Below, piece after piece: positions 41,839 through 51,371 of a DNA stretch of 64,000 nt; within the stretch, counting starts at the first letter, position 1, and each line of letters begins with the position of its first letter. Origin of the DNA: Clostridium_X cadaveris (GTDB lineage: Bacteria; Bacillota; Clostridia; Clostridiales; Clostridiaceae); the NCBI RefSeq assembly GCF_039521325.1, contig NZ_BAAACD010000045.1; one strand, given 5' to 3'. The notes beneath the pieces were generated by a model. The model saw only the letters and a list, made by a program, of their open reading frames with translations. It was not told the DNA's origin and did no database searches. The translations under genes were made by a program, and so were the position numbers.

Positions 41839-43706
41839 TTATTCTCCTCCTTCGTAAAGAAGTTAAGAATACTTTCTGCTGCTTTTCTATCTATTGAAGG
41901 AGTTTTTATAAGCTCATCATAGCTGGCCTTTTTTATTGCTTCAATGTCTCCAAAAGCCTTAAGTAATTCCTTTCTTCTTCTTTCACCCACGTTTGGTATA
42001 TCTTCTAATACTGAATGCAGAACTCGCTTATCTCTAAGTGTTCTATGATATGTTATAGCGAATCTGTGTACTTCATCCTGCACTCTAGTAATAAAATTCA
42101 TTGCATTCCTTTTTTTAGAAATATTTATCTCTATATCATTATATATTATTCCTCGAGTTTTGTGCCTGTCGTCTTTTACTAGCCCTGCTACAGGTATGTC
42201 TAAGCCAAGTTCATCTAAAACTTCTAAAGCTACATTAACTTGGCCCTTTCCACCATCCATTAATATAAACTCCGGAAACTCACAGAACTTTCCTGCACTA
42301 AGCTCTAAATCTCTTTCCCTAATTGCTCTGACCTCTTCCATTCCATGCTTGAATCTTCTTCTCAAAATCTCTCTCATGGAATCATAGTCGTTTGCTCCCT
42401 TTACCGTCTTTATCTTAAATCTTCTGTACTGGCTGTTTTTAGGTTTTCCTTCTTCAAAAACTACCATAACCCCTACAGAATCCATGCCTTGTATATTAGA
42501 AATATCATAAGCCTCTATTCTATGTGGAAGCTCCTCTGTTTGAAGAGAATCCATAAGCTCTCTAAGAGCGATCCTATGTATCTCTTTATCTTGAAGTATT
42601 TTAACTTTAAACTGATCTAAAGTTATCCCTGCATTTTTCTTCACCATTTCAAGAAATGCAAGTTTTTCTCCTTTTTGAGGAATCTTTATAATGACTTTAG
42701 AACCTCTTTTTAAAGTGAGCCATTCTTCCAAAAGCTCTTCGTCCTCTACAGCTGGCACATATATGGTTTTTGGAATCTTAGGAGTTCCACTATAGAAACT
42801 TTTTATAAACTCTCCTACTATTTCCCCATCTTCATAGGAAGCTTTATTTTCAAGTATAAAATGCTCTCTTCCAATAAGCTTTCCTTCACGTAAAAAGAAA
42901 GCTTGAACACATACATCCTTTTCGTCTTTATAAATATTTATAAAATCTTCATCTTCCATAGTTTTTGTAAATATTTTTTGTCTTTCAACTATAGTGTCTA
43001 AAGCTCTTAATTTATCCCTAATAGCAGCTGCTTTTTCAAACTCTAAATTGTTTGATGCTTCCATCATCTCATCTTGGAGTTTATGTATTATATTAGTATT
43101 TTTGCCATTAAGAAGATTTATAATCTCATTTATTATACTTTCATAATCTTTTTTTGAAACATATCCAGCGCAAGGAGCATTACAAAGTTTTATCTGGTAA
43201 TTTAGGCATGGTCTTATAAAAGGTCCTTCTTCCTCTATATGCTTTTTGCAAGTTCTTATAGGAAACACCTTTTTTATAAGCTCCATAACCTCATAAACAG
43301 CACCTGCATCTGTATAAGGTCCAAAATACTTATTTCCATCTTTGCTATATGTCCTTGTTACAAAAATTCTTGGAAATGCTTCATTAGTTGTAATTTTAAT
43401 GAACGGATAATGCTTATCATCTTTTAAAAGTATATTATATTTGGGCTTGTATTTTTTTATTAAATTACACTCTAAAATTAAAGCCTCCATCTCAGTGTCT
43501 GTAACTATATATTCAAACTCAGCTATATTAGCAACCATGTTCCTAACTTTTTCAGTATGGTTTTTAGAGTTTTGAAAGTACTGCCTTACTCTGTTTTTTA
43601 AGATTTTAGCCTTTCCTATATATATTATTTCGCCTTTATTGTCTTTCATTAAGTAAACTCCAGGTCTATCTGGTAGTCCTTTAAGTTGTTTCTCAAAGTC
43701 AAACAT
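41835..43706 (-). CDS. uvrC: Excinuclease ABC subunit C
   Basis: This 623-residue UvrC makes the two incisions in nucleotide excision repair. It has an N-terminal GIY-YIG nuclease (PDRPGVYLMKDNKGEIIYIG) and Cys-rich YQIKLCNAPCAGY. A UVR domain near 205-240 (LEFEKAAAIRDKLRAL) binds UvrB. An RNase H-like nuclease core (RIEAYDISNIQGMDSVG and FILMDGGKGQVN) and C-terminal helix-hairpin-helices (IPNVGERRRKELLKAFG) follow. uvrA and uvrB are in the same window but in other operons. Confidence 0.98.
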   Translation of the reverse strand: MFDFEKQLKGLPDRPGVYLMKDNKGEIIYIGKAKILKNRVRQYFQNSKNHTEKVRNMVANIAEFEYIVTDTEMEALILECNLIKKYKPKYNILLKDDKHYPFIKITTNEAFPRIFVTRTYSKDGNKYFGPYTDAGAVYEVMELIKKVFPIRTCKKHIEEEGPFIRPCLNYQIKLCNAPCAGYVSKKDYESIINEIINLLNGKNTNIIHKLQDEMMEASNNLEFEKAAAIRDKLRALDTIVERQKIFTKTMEDEDFINIYKDEKDVCVQAFFLREGKLIGREHFILENKASYEDGEIVGEFIKSFYSGTPKIPKTIYVPAVEDEELLEEWLTLKRGSKVIIKIPQKGEKLAFLEMVKKNAGITLDQFKVKILQDKEIHRIALRELMDSLQTEELPHRIEAYDISNIQGMDSVGVMVVFEEGKPKNSQYRRFKIKTVKGANDYDSMREILRRRFKHGMEEVRAIRERDLELSAGKFCEFPEFILMDGGKGQVNVALEVLDELGLDIPVAGLVKDDRHKTRGIIYNDIEINISKKRNAMNFITRVQDEVHRFAITYHRTLRDKRVLHSVLEDIPNVGERRRKELLKAFGDIEAIKKASYDELIKTPSIDRKAAESILNFFTKEENK

Positions 43707-43816
43707 AGCCTCATCTCCTGTTTTATGGGAATATTTGAGTCAGTTATATTGTACCTTATTATCTCTTGGTATAAAAGATAAAATTAATATCTAAATATGC
43801 AAATTTTTACAAATAT

Positions 43817-43845
43817 AAAAGTTAAGGTTGATACCCTTAACTTTT
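43817..43845 (-). terminator. Terminator of the SEDS-PBP operon
   Basis: AAAAGTTAAGG (43817-43827) and CCTTAACTTTT (43835-43845) form an 11-bp stem, with TATATTTGTAAAAATTTG after it on the minus strand. It ends the FHA-SEDS-PBP group just before uvrC. Confidence 0.75.
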
Positions 43846-43861
43846 ATTGTAATCTTAAAAA

Positions 43862-45325
43862 TTATTGGTTTACTGCAGCCTTTAATACTGTACCTGCTAT
43901 CTGAGCTGCTTTTCCACCACCTACTCCTCCATTTTCAACTATTACTGCTATAGCGTACTTTGGATTATTGTATGGTGCAAATCCTACAAACCACGAATGT
44001 GGCGAAGCTGGTTTCCCGTCTTTGTCCATATGGTCAGCAGTTCCTGTCTTTCCCGCTGCATTTGTTCCAGAGAAATACGAAGATCTTACTGTACCATTAT
44101 CTACAACTTCCTTCATATAGGAAGCTATAAGTTTAGCATCATCACCAGGAATTACAGTTGACACTTCTTTATCCTTTATAGTATTTACTATCTCTCCATC
44201 CGCATTTAATATATTCTTTACTATCTTTGGTTCCATCATAACTCCATTATTGGCTATAGTGCTTGCTACAAGAGCCATCTGCATAGGACTTACAAGTATT
44301 GAACTTTGACCTATACCACTTTGAGCTATATTACCCTTTTCATAACTTTCTAAAGTAGGAAATCTTCCTTTTGCTATAGAGAATCCATCGCTTGGTATAC
44401 TTTTATTAAAATAGAAATCTTCCGCAGTTTTACGAAGTTTTTGATTTCCAAGCTCTAAAGCTAATGTACCAAATACTACGTTGCTAGACTTTCTAAATCC
44501 ATCTTTTAAATTTAAATCTCCGTAAACTGTTCCACCATAGTTGCTCAGAGAATATCCCCCTCCAAAGTCTATCTTTCCAGTGTTGTCATGGAACACCTTG
44601 TTTGTAACACCGCTTATATTTTCAAGAGCACTGGCAGCTGTTACTATTTTAAATACTGACCCTGGAGGATACATACCTTGAGTTGCTCTATTTAGCAAAG
44701 GTGAATCCTCATTTGTATTTATGTCCGCCCAATTAGCCTCAAGGTTATTAGGGTCATAAGTAGGTTTTGATATCATTGTTATTACATCTCCAGTTTTAGG
44801 ATCTAATACCACAACAGATCCTTTATTATCGCCAAGAGCATCATAAGCAATCTTCTGCAAATCGTAATCCAAGGTTGTTCCCAAACTATTTCCAATCTTT
44901 TCTTTTGTCTGCCTATTAGAAAATGCCTCTTTAAGATTGAAAGTCTTTAACGCTTCTTTTATATTAAACATGGTGTTTTTTGTATTCATAAGTTCATTAT
45001 CATAAGCTGATTCTAATCCCGTAATTCCGTATTTGATATCAACAAAACCTAATGAATGAGTGAATAAATCTCCATATACATATTCTCTTTTCTGTGTTAA
45101 AGTATCTCCTCTTTCACTCTTTGTAAGAGCTTTTCCATCTCTGTCATAGATAGTTCCTCGTAGCACTTCATTTCTCTTTGCCCATAATCTTTTATTATCA
45201 GATCTATCAGCTATTGTTGGAGCTTGAAATACAGTAAAGTATGCCATATAAGTTATAAGGGCTAAAAAGCAAACTAAAAATACAACAAGTACTTTTTTCA
45301 TTCCATTCATTAAATCCTTTTGCAT
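43862..45325 (-). CDS. Class B penicillin-binding protein (transpeptidase)
   Basis: This 487-residue PBP is anchored by an N-terminal membrane helix (about 12-32). The small N-terminal PBP dimer region includes RGTIYDRDGKALTKSE. The transpeptidase has the active Ser in YPPGSVFKIVTAAS (SxxK), SxN in FRKSSNVVFG and KTG in NAAGKTGTADH. It cross-links peptidoglycan outside the membrane. It pairs with the SEDS glycosyltransferase encoded just upstream (1-nt gap), and the short size resembles the PbpA group of RodA-PbpA pairs in actinobacteria and clostridia. Confidence 0.94.
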   Translation of the reverse strand: MQKDLMNGMKKVLVVFLVCFLALITYMAYFTVFQAPTIADRSDNKRLWAKRNEVLRGTIYDRDGKALTKSERGDTLTQKREYVYGDLFTHSLGFVDIKYGITGLESAYDNELMNTKNTMFNIKEALKTFNLKEAFSNRQTKEKIGNSLGTTLDYDLQKIAYDALGDNKGSVVVLDPKTGDVITMISKPTYDPNNLEANWADINTNEDSPLLNRATQGMYPPGSVFKIVTAASALENISGVTNKVFHDNTGKIDFGGGYSLSNYGGTVYGDLNLKDGFRKSSNVVFGTLALELGNQKLRKTAEDFYFNKSIPSDGFSIAKGRFPTLESYEKGNIAQSGIGQSSILVSPMQMALVASTIANNGVMMEPKIVKNILNADGEIVNTIKDKEVSTVIPGDDAKLIASYMKEVVDNGTVRSSYFSGTNAAGKTGTADHMDKDGKPASPHSWFVGFAPYNNPKYAIAVIVENGGVGGGKAAQIAGTVLKAAVNQ

Positions 45326-45326
45326 A

Positions 45327-46532
45327 CTAACCCTCCTCTGAAATCTTTTGTATTATTCCAAGTGCAAAGAAACTTGTAAGCATTGAACTTCCTCCGTAAC
45401 TTACGAAAGGTAAAGCTACACCTGTAAGAGGAATTGCGTTCATAACTCCTCCTATTATTACAAGAACTTGCGTTGCAAACATAGCTGCATATCCTACTGC
45501 CATCATTTGAGAAAATTTATCTTCTACATATATTGCAGCTCTCATTGACCTATAGAACATCAAGAAAAATAGTATCATTATTCCAAATCCCATTAAAAGT
45601 CCCATTTCTTCGCATATTACCGCAAATATAAAGTCTGATGTATTTACTGGTATGAATCCAGGGTATCCTTTCCCAAGACCAGCCCCTAGAAGACCTCCTG
45701 ATGCCATTGCAAATAATCCCTGTACTATTTGAAGACCCTTATTGTAAGCATCTGCCCATGGGTCTAACCATATGGCCACTCTTACTCGAACATGATCAAA
45801 TAGCTTATAGCTTAAAGTCGCACCAACTCCAGCTAATATAAATGTTGTCACTATATATTTCAGTTTATTTGTTGACAGATATAGCATAGTTACTGATATT
45901 CCAAAAAATATTAGTGCTGATCCCAAGTCCTTTTGTATAACCATAAACCCTAAGGAATACATCACAATCAATGCCGGTTCTATAAGGGATTTTACACTGC
46001 CATTATAATCCTTTAAAGCTGATGATAAATAAGCTACTAAAAATAGTTTTCCTATCTCAGATGGCTGAAAACTTATAGGTCCAAACTGCACCCAGTTCTT
46101 AGATCCAAACTTCTCTACACCTATAAGAGTTGCCATAGCCATAAATACTATAACTCCAGCTAAATATACATATTTATACTTTGAAAAACTCTTTAAATCA
46201 GGCAATACAACCACCACTAAGACATAAGCAACTACACCTAAAGTAAACCAGATAAGCTGCTTTATAGCAACGCTAGGGTCTATCCTATACATGGTTACAA
46301 TGCCTATCATTGAAAGTATGAATGCAAACAGCATCAAATACTTATCTCCATCTGAAAAAAATCTTCCTATTACAAAATGTGCATACCCTAAAAGTAGTGC
46401 CATAACTACACCAAGAATAACCGCCTTCGTATCAAAAGGCTGCTGCAGTAAACTTAAGTTTCCAAACATAGCTATTAGCAGCAGGTATGTATATAAAAGC
46501 ATTCTTCTCTCATCATTAAAAAAGCTCTTCAC
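45327..46532 (-). CDS. SEDS-family peptidoglycan glycosyltransferase (FtsW/RodA/SpoVE type)
   Basis: This 401-residue polytopic protein has about ten membrane helices. Family motifs are WVQFGPISFQPSEIGKLFLV, QKDLGSALIFFGI, GYPGFIPVNTSDFIFAVICEEMG and TGVALPFVSYGGSSML. SEDS proteins polymerise lipid II together with a class B PBP, here the next gene. Whether it serves elongation (RodA), division (FtsW) or spore cortex (SpoVE) cannot be told from sequence alone; the FHA neighbour favours the RodA-like pair. Its ribosome site lies downstream of a small hairpin. Confidence 0.95.
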   Translation of the reverse strand: MKSFFNDERRMLLYTYLLLIAMFGNLSLLQQPFDTKAVILGVVMALLLGYAHFVIGRFFSDGDKYLMLFAFILSMIGIVTMYRIDPSVAIKQLIWFTLGVVAYVLVVVVLPDLKSFSKYKYVYLAGVIVFMAMATLIGVEKFGSKNWVQFGPISFQPSEIGKLFLVAYLSSALKDYNGSVKSLIEPALIVMYSLGFMVIQKDLGSALIFFGISVTMLYLSTNKLKYIVTTFILAGVGATLSYKLFDHVRVRVAIWLDPWADAYNKGLQIVQGLFAMASGGLLGAGLGKGYPGFIPVNTSDFIFAVICEEMGLLMGFGIMILFFLMFYRSMRAAIYVEDKFSQMMAVGYAAMFATQVLVIIGGVMNAIPLTGVALPFVSYGGSSMLTSFFALGIIQKISEEG

Positions 46533-46598
46533 TCAATTCACCTACTTTAAATTTAATTCACTTTATATTTTTATGTAAATTCTTCCTCCAAAATTCAT

Positions 46599-46618
46599 GG
46601 CTAGCTTAATTGCTAGCC
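46599..46618. promoter_or_regulatory. Perfect hairpin over the FHA stop codon
   Basis: GGCTAGC (46599-46605) and GCTAGCC (46612-46618) pair over 7 bp, with the FHA stop TAG (46613-46615) in one arm. No T-run follows, so it may modulate translation coupling or mRNA stability between the FHA and SEDS genes rather than end transcription. Confidence 0.4.
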
Positions 46619-47041
46619 GATGACTCTAAATACTAAACTTCCTATCTTTATTTCATCTCCTAATTGAACATATCGTCTTCCTTTTATGTTCTCTCCATTT
46701 ACAACAGTACCATTAGTGGAGTTTAAATCTTCTAGTATATATTGATTGTTCTTTGTATATATCTTAGCGTGATGTCCTGAAACATAGTGATCATCCAGCA
46801 TTATTATATTGTCTTCTCTTCTTCCAAGGGTTATAACGCCCTTTATTGGTATAATAGAGCCTGTTTTTAGCGTACTATTATCTCCTGATGATACAACTTC
46901 AAGTCCCCAAGAAGACTTTAATACTTTCTTTCTCCCTCCAGCTTTTACGTCTTTATACATTACCCTTAAGGCAAGAATTATAATTATATATAATATAACT
47001 ATGAATACCGCTGTAAAGATAAAGCTCAATACCTTATTCAT
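46613..47041 (-). CDS. Membrane-anchored FHA-domain protein
   Basis: This 142-residue protein starts at ATG 47041 (GAGGTG at 6 nt). One N-terminal membrane helix (VLSFIFTAVFIVILYIIIILA) is followed by a basic stretch and a cytoplasmic FHA domain (about 65-142) with LGRREDNIIMLDD, VSGHHAKIY and LEDLNSTNGTVVNG. FHA domains bind phosphothreonine. In actinobacteria an FHA protein sits in the same place by RodA-PbpA and depends on a Ser/Thr kinase. A similar kinase-to-wall link is plausible here, though no kinase is in this window. Confidence 0.93.
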   Translation of the reverse strand: MNKVLSFIFTAVFIVILYIIIILALRVMYKDVKAGGRKKVLKSSWGLEVVSSGDNSTLKTGSIIPIKGVITLGRREDNIIMLDDHYVSGHHAKIYTKNNQYILEDLNSTNGTVVNGENIKGRRYVQLGDEIKIGSLVFRVIG

Positions 47042-47161
47042 ATACTTCACCTCATGCACACATATTAATTCATTATTATTATATCACCAAATTCTCTAAA
47101 AAATGTTACAAAAATATCTTGTAATTCTTAAATAAAAGTTAATATATATTAAACTTACATC

Positions 47162-47202
47162 AAAAAGGCATATTAAAAGTAAACATAACCCTTTAATACG
47201 CC
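47162..47202 (-). terminator. Terminator of uvrA
   Basis: GGCATATTAAAAG (47167-47179) and CTTTAATACGCC (47191-47202) pair with a small bulge. On the minus strand TTTTTG follows. It lies just after the uvrA stop. Confidence 0.75.
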
Positions 47203-47208
47203 CCTTTA

Positions 47209-50049
47209 CTAATTATTTTTCAAAACAGTTTTTAGGTACTTTCCTGTATAAGAATCCTTACATGCTGCAACTTCTTCTGGAGTCCCAGTTACAACTATAG
47301 TGCCTCCCTTATCTCCGCCTTCTGGTCCTAAATCAATTATATAATCTGCTGATTTTATAACGTCTAGGTTATGTTCTATAACTATTACCGTATTGCCAGC
47401 TTCCACTAATCTCTGAAGTATTTGTATAAGCCTTGCTACGTCGTCTATATGCAGTCCAGTTGTAGGCTCATCTAGTATATATAATGTCTTTCCTGTACTT
47501 CTCTTTGATAATTCATAAGCAAGTTTTATTCTTTGTGCTTCTCCTCCTGAAAGCTGAGTTGAAGGTTGACCAAGTCTAACATAGCCTAGACCTACATCTT
47601 GAAGAGTTTGAAGCTTATTTTTTATTCTTGGAAGATTCTCAAAGAACTCTAAAGCTTCATCTACAGTCATATTAAGAACTTCATCTATATTCTTTCCTTT
47701 ATATTTTACTTCAAGAGTCTCTCTATTATATCTTTTTCCTTTACATACTTCACAAGGTACATAAACATCAGATAAAAACTGCATTTCAATTTTTATTATT
47801 CCATCTCCGCTGCAGGATTCACATCTTCCCCCTTTCACATTAAATGAGAATCTACCAGGTTTGTAGCCTCTCATTTTTGATTCTGGGGTTGATGCAAAAA
47901 GTTCTCTTATTATATCAAACACACCAGTATAAGTTGCTGGGTTAGAACGTGGAGTACGTCCTATTGGACTTTGATCTATATCTATTACCTTATCTACATT
48001 TTCTTGTCCTTTAAGTTCTCTGAATTGTCCTGGATTGCTCTTTCCTCTATTAACTATCTTGTGAAGAGATTTATATAAAATTTCATTTACAAGAGTACTC
48101 TTACCTGAACCTGATACACCTGTTACAGCAGTAAAAGTACCTAGAGGGAATGCTGCCTTTATATTTTTAAGGTTATTCTCCTTGCAGCCTATTACCTCTA
48201 TAAAGTTGCCATTTCCAGTTTTTCTGTTCTCTGGAACTTCAACTCTCTTTTCTCCATTTAAATACTGTCCTGTTATAGACTCCTTGCAAGCCATTATATC
48301 CTCTAAAGTACCAGCGGCAACTATATTACCACCATGTTCTCCTGCTCCTGGTCCTATATCTACTATATAATCAGCAGCTTTCATAGTGTCTTCATCGTGC
48401 TCAACAACTACTAAGGTATTTCCTAAATCTCTCAAATTTTTTAATGTATCTATAAGTTTGTCATTGTCTCTTTGATGCAGTCCTATGCTAGGTTCGTCTA
48501 ATATGTATAGAACTCCCATTAAGCTAGATCCTATCTGAGTTGCAAGCCTTATTCTTTGAGATTCTCCTCCTGATAAAGTTCCTGCATTTCTTGCTAGATC
48601 TAAGTAATCTAAGCCTACATCTATAAGAAATCTAAGTCTGCTCTTTATTTCCTTTATAATCTGATCACTGATTATTCTATTCTTTTCAGAAAGCTTAAGA
48701 TTTCGTATGAATTCTAATTCTTCCTTTATTGACATCCTACAGAATTGATTTATATTTAAATCTCCAACAGTGACAGCAAGGGCATCTTGATTAAGTCTTG
48801 CTCCTTTACACTTGCTACAAGGTGTATTACTCATAAACTGCTCTATCTCATCTTTTATAAGATCAGAACCTGTTTCTCTATATCTCCTCTGCATGGAGTT
48901 TATTATACCTTCATAAGCATGATTATAAGTACGATTTACGCCATCTTTACTATAATCAACCTTTATTTTCTCTCCACCTAGTCCATAAAGAAGTATCTTT
49001 ACTATATACTTTGGAAGTTCTTCTATTGGTGTATCTAATGAAAAATCAAACTTCTTTGTTAAAGCAGTAAGTACTCTATAACTCCACGAGTCTTCCTTTA
49101 GCCTTCCTTCTCCCCATGATGCTATAGCTCCCTCCATGATACTCTTAGATTTATCTGGTATAACTAAATCAGGCGATATCTCTAAAAGAGTTCCTAAACC
49201 ATCACATTTGTCACACTTTCCAAATGGAGCATTAAATGAAAATAGTCTAGGCTCTATTTCTCCTATACTTATTCCACAATCTTCACAGGCAAAATTCTCA
49301 CTAAATAGTCTATCTTCTTCCTCATTTTCTTTTATTATATTTACTATAACTATACCTTCTGCCATCTTTAAGGCAGTTTCTAAAGATTCTGCAATTCTAC
49401 CTCTAGACTCTTCCCTTACCATAAGTCTATCAACTACAGCCTCTATATTGTGCTTCTTATTCTTTTCTAATTTTATTTCTTCTTCAGTGACTTCAAACAT
49501 CTCACCGTCTACTCTTGCTCTCACAAATCCATTTTTCTTTATATTTTCTATAACTTTTTCGTGAGTTCCCTTTTTTCCTCTTATGACTGGTGCAAGAATT
49601 TGTATCTTAGTTCTCTCTGGAAAATCCATGATTTGGTCTACCATAGTATCTATTGATTGTTTAGTTATTTCTTTACCACACTTAGGGCAATGAGGTATTC
49701 CTATTCTTGCGTATAATAGTCTTAAGTAGTCATATATCTCCGTAACCGTTCCTACTGTTGAACGAGGGTTTCTGCTGGTTGTTTTTTGATCTATAGATAT
49801 AGCCGGAGAAAGTCCTTCTATGTACTCAACGTCTGGTTTATTCATCTGTCCTAAAAACTGTCTTGCGTAGGACGACAAAGATTCTACATAACGTCTCTGT
49901 CCCTCTGCATAAAGTGTATCAAAAGCTAAAGATGATTTTCCAGATCCCGAAAGTCCAGTAAATACCACAAGTTTGTCTCTTGGTATTTCTAAAGATACAT
50001 TCTTTAAATTGTGTACCTTAGCACCTTTAATTATTATCTTATCCTGCAT
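47209..50049 (-). CDS. uvrA: Excinuclease ABC subunit A
   Basis: This 946-residue UvrA is the damage-recognition ATPase of nucleotide excision repair. There are two ABC modules: Walker A FTGLSGSGKSSLAFDTLYAE and TGVSGSGKSTLVNEIL. Their signatures are TLSGGESQRIRLA and QLSGGEAQRIKLA. Zinc fingers include CPKCGKEI region, CEDCG and CDKCDG near 250-280, and CESCSGDGI near 740 with CEVCKGKRY. It dimerises and loads UvrB. Uncommonly for the group, uvrB is not directly next to it: a murQ module of about 6 kb lies between. Confidence 0.98.
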   Translation of the reverse strand: MQDKIIIKGAKVHNLKNVSLEIPRDKLVVFTGLSGSGKSSLAFDTLYAEGQRRYVESLSSYARQFLGQMNKPDVEYIEGLSPAISIDQKTTSRNPRSTVGTVTEIYDYLRLLYARIGIPHCPKCGKEITKQSIDTMVDQIMDFPERTKIQILAPVIRGKKGTHEKVIENIKKNGFVRARVDGEMFEVTEEEIKLEKNKKHNIEAVVDRLMVREESRGRIAESLETALKMAEGIVIVNIIKENEEEDRLFSENFACEDCGISIGEIEPRLFSFNAPFGKCDKCDGLGTLLEISPDLVIPDKSKSIMEGAIASWGEGRLKEDSWSYRVLTALTKKFDFSLDTPIEELPKYIVKILLYGLGGEKIKVDYSKDGVNRTYNHAYEGIINSMQRRYRETGSDLIKDEIEQFMSNTPCSKCKGARLNQDALAVTVGDLNINQFCRMSIKEELEFIRNLKLSEKNRIISDQIIKEIKSRLRFLIDVGLDYLDLARNAGTLSGGESQRIRLATQIGSSLMGVLYILDEPSIGLHQRDNDKLIDTLKNLRDLGNTLVVVEHDEDTMKAADYIVDIGPGAGEHGGNIVAAGTLEDIMACKESITGQYLNGEKRVEVPENRKTGNGNFIEVIGCKENNLKNIKAAFPLGTFTAVTGVSGSGKSTLVNEILYKSLHKIVNRGKSNPGQFRELKGQENVDKVIDIDQSPIGRTPRSNPATYTGVFDIIRELFASTPESKMRGYKPGRFSFNVKGGRCESCSGDGIIKIEMQFLSDVYVPCEVCKGKRYNRETLEVKYKGKNIDEVLNMTVDEALEFFENLPRIKNKLQTLQDVGLGYVRLGQPSTQLSGGEAQRIKLAYELSKRSTGKTLYILDEPTTGLHIDDVARLIQILQRLVEAGNTVIVIEHNLDVIKSADYIIDLGPEGGDKGGTIVVTGTPEEVAACKDSYTGKYLKTVLKNN

Positions 50050-50194
50050 GGTGTCTCTCCTTTTATAAAAAATTACGAATATCTGTTCTTATAATACTAT
50101 ATTAGTCTTTATAAAATACTCTGTCAATAACTACTAATTATTATTTAAAAAATATACTTATTCCTTAAAATAAAGATTTCTTTACATAAAAAAA

Positions 50195-50244
50195 GTCTTA
50201 TAAGACTCTCTTTACATTGTTCCCAATTTCAGGTCTTATAAGAC
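50195..50244 (-). terminator. Terminator of murQ built from twin palindromes
   Basis: The 12-bp palindrome GTCTTATAAGAC occurs at 50195-50206 and 50233-50244. The copies can each fold alone or pair with one another across a 26-nt loop. On the minus strand TTTTTTTATG follows the first copy, so this is most likely the murQ terminator. Confidence 0.75.
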
Positions 50245-50258
50245 ATCGTTTATATTTT

Positions 50259-51158
50259 TTACTTTGATAAAGCCTTTGCTATATAGCCATTATTTTTTTC
50301 TAGAAGTTCTTTTCCTTCTTCTTTTGATAAGTTTGCCATTATCATTAAAATAGAAAGCTTCACATCATAATTTGTTTCTTCAAGAACAGCCTCAGCCTTT
50401 TCTCTGTCAACTTCTGTTGCTTCCATAACTATGTGTTTTGCTCTTTCAACCAACTTTTCATTAGTAGCCTTTACATCTACCATCAGATTTCCATAAACTT
50501 TCCCTGTTCTAACCATAGCCCCTGTAGAAAGCATATTCAACACCATCTTTTGAGCTGTCCCTGCCTTCATTCTAGTAGACCCTGTTATTACTTCTGGTCC
50601 CACTACAGGTGAAATAGCTATTTTTGCAACAGACGCTATTTCTGATTGAGGATTACATGTAACTCCTACTGTAACAGCTCCAATGCTGTTTGCATATTCA
50701 AGACCTCCTATTACATAAGGTGTTCTTCCACTAGCTGCTATACCTACTAATACATCTTTATTTGTAAAATTCATATTATTTAGGTCTTCTACACAAAGTT
50801 CTTTAGAGTCTTCTGCCCCTTCCTTTGCCTTGAAAATAGCCTCAATTCCTCCTGCTATTATACCTTGAACTAATTCTGAAGAGACTCCATAGGTTGGTGG
50901 ACATTCTGATGCATCTAATATGCCAAGCCTTCCTGATGTTCCAGCTCCACAGTATATAAGCCTTCCTCCATTGTTCATAGCATCTGCTATTTTATCTATT
51001 GCCTCCGCTATTTGTGGAAGTTCCTTTTCCACTGCACAAGCAACTAATTTATCTTCACAATTTATCTTTTTAACCATTTCTAAAGTAGAAACTTTATCAA
51101 TATCCTTAGTGTTAGAATTTCTTTTTTCAGTAACCATTTTACTTAAGTCTATATTCAT
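50259..51158 (-). CDS. murQ: N-acetylmuramic acid 6-phosphate etherase
   Basis: This 299-residue SIS-domain lyase splits D-lactate from MurNAc 6-phosphate, giving GlcNAc 6-phosphate in cell-wall recycling. It shows RLIYCGAGTSGRLGILDASE with the catalytic Glu, CPPTYG, GIAASGRTPYVIG and GPEVITGSTRMKAGTAQKM, and a C-terminal helical domain (TNYDVKLSILMIMANL). B. subtilis murQ lies with murR, murP, amiE and nagZ. Here an AmiE-like gene and an RpiR regulator lie just upstream, but no murP or nagZ is seen. Two GAAATTTAATTTC dyads cover its promoter. Confidence 0.97.
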   Translation of the reverse strand: MNIDLSKMVTEKRNSNTKDIDKVSTLEMVKKINCEDKLVACAVEKELPQIAEAIDKIADAMNNGGRLIYCGAGTSGRLGILDASECPPTYGVSSELVQGIIAGGIEAIFKAKEGAEDSKELCVEDLNNMNFTNKDVLVGIAASGRTPYVIGGLEYANSIGAVTVGVTCNPQSEIASVAKIAISPVVGPEVITGSTRMKAGTAQKMVLNMLSTGAMVRTGKVYGNLMVDVKATNEKLVERAKHIVMEATEVDREKAEAVLEETNYDVKLSILMIMANLSKEEGKELLEKNNGYIAKALSK

Positions 51159-51205
51159 ACTTACCCTCCTATGTCCAGTTCGGTTAAAAGTTGATTTATA
51201 CCTAT

Positions 51206-51263
51206 ATTATATCATCAAGAAATTTAATTTCAATATATTTCAAACATATAGAAATTTAATTTC
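51206..51263 (-). promoter_or_regulatory. murQ promoter with two GAAAT-N3-ATTTC operators
   Basis: On the minus strand TTGAAA (51228-51233), a 16-bp spacer and TATAAT (51206-51211) form the promoter. GAAATTTAATTTC occurs at 51219-51231, overlapping the -35, and again at 51251-51263, 32 bp or three helical turns upstream. The same dyad overlaps the AmiE-like promoter, so the nearby RpiR/MurR-type protein is the likely repressor. Confidence 0.75.
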
Positions 51264-51323
51264 TTATAATGGATTTTTGTTTCATATCTCAAAGTTTTTG
51301 TATATTTATTTTACTTCAAAAGT

Positions 51324-51360
51324 AAAGAGTATGACAGCTTTAATAAACTTCATACTCTTT
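51324..51360 (-). terminator. Terminator downstream of the AmiE-like gene
   Basis: AAAGAGTATG (51324-51333) and CATACTCTTT (51351-51360) form a perfect 10-bp stem. On the minus strand ACTTTTG follows. It isolates murQ from the upstream transcript, matching the separate murQ promoter. Confidence 0.7.
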
Positions 51361-51371
51361 TATTGGGAATT

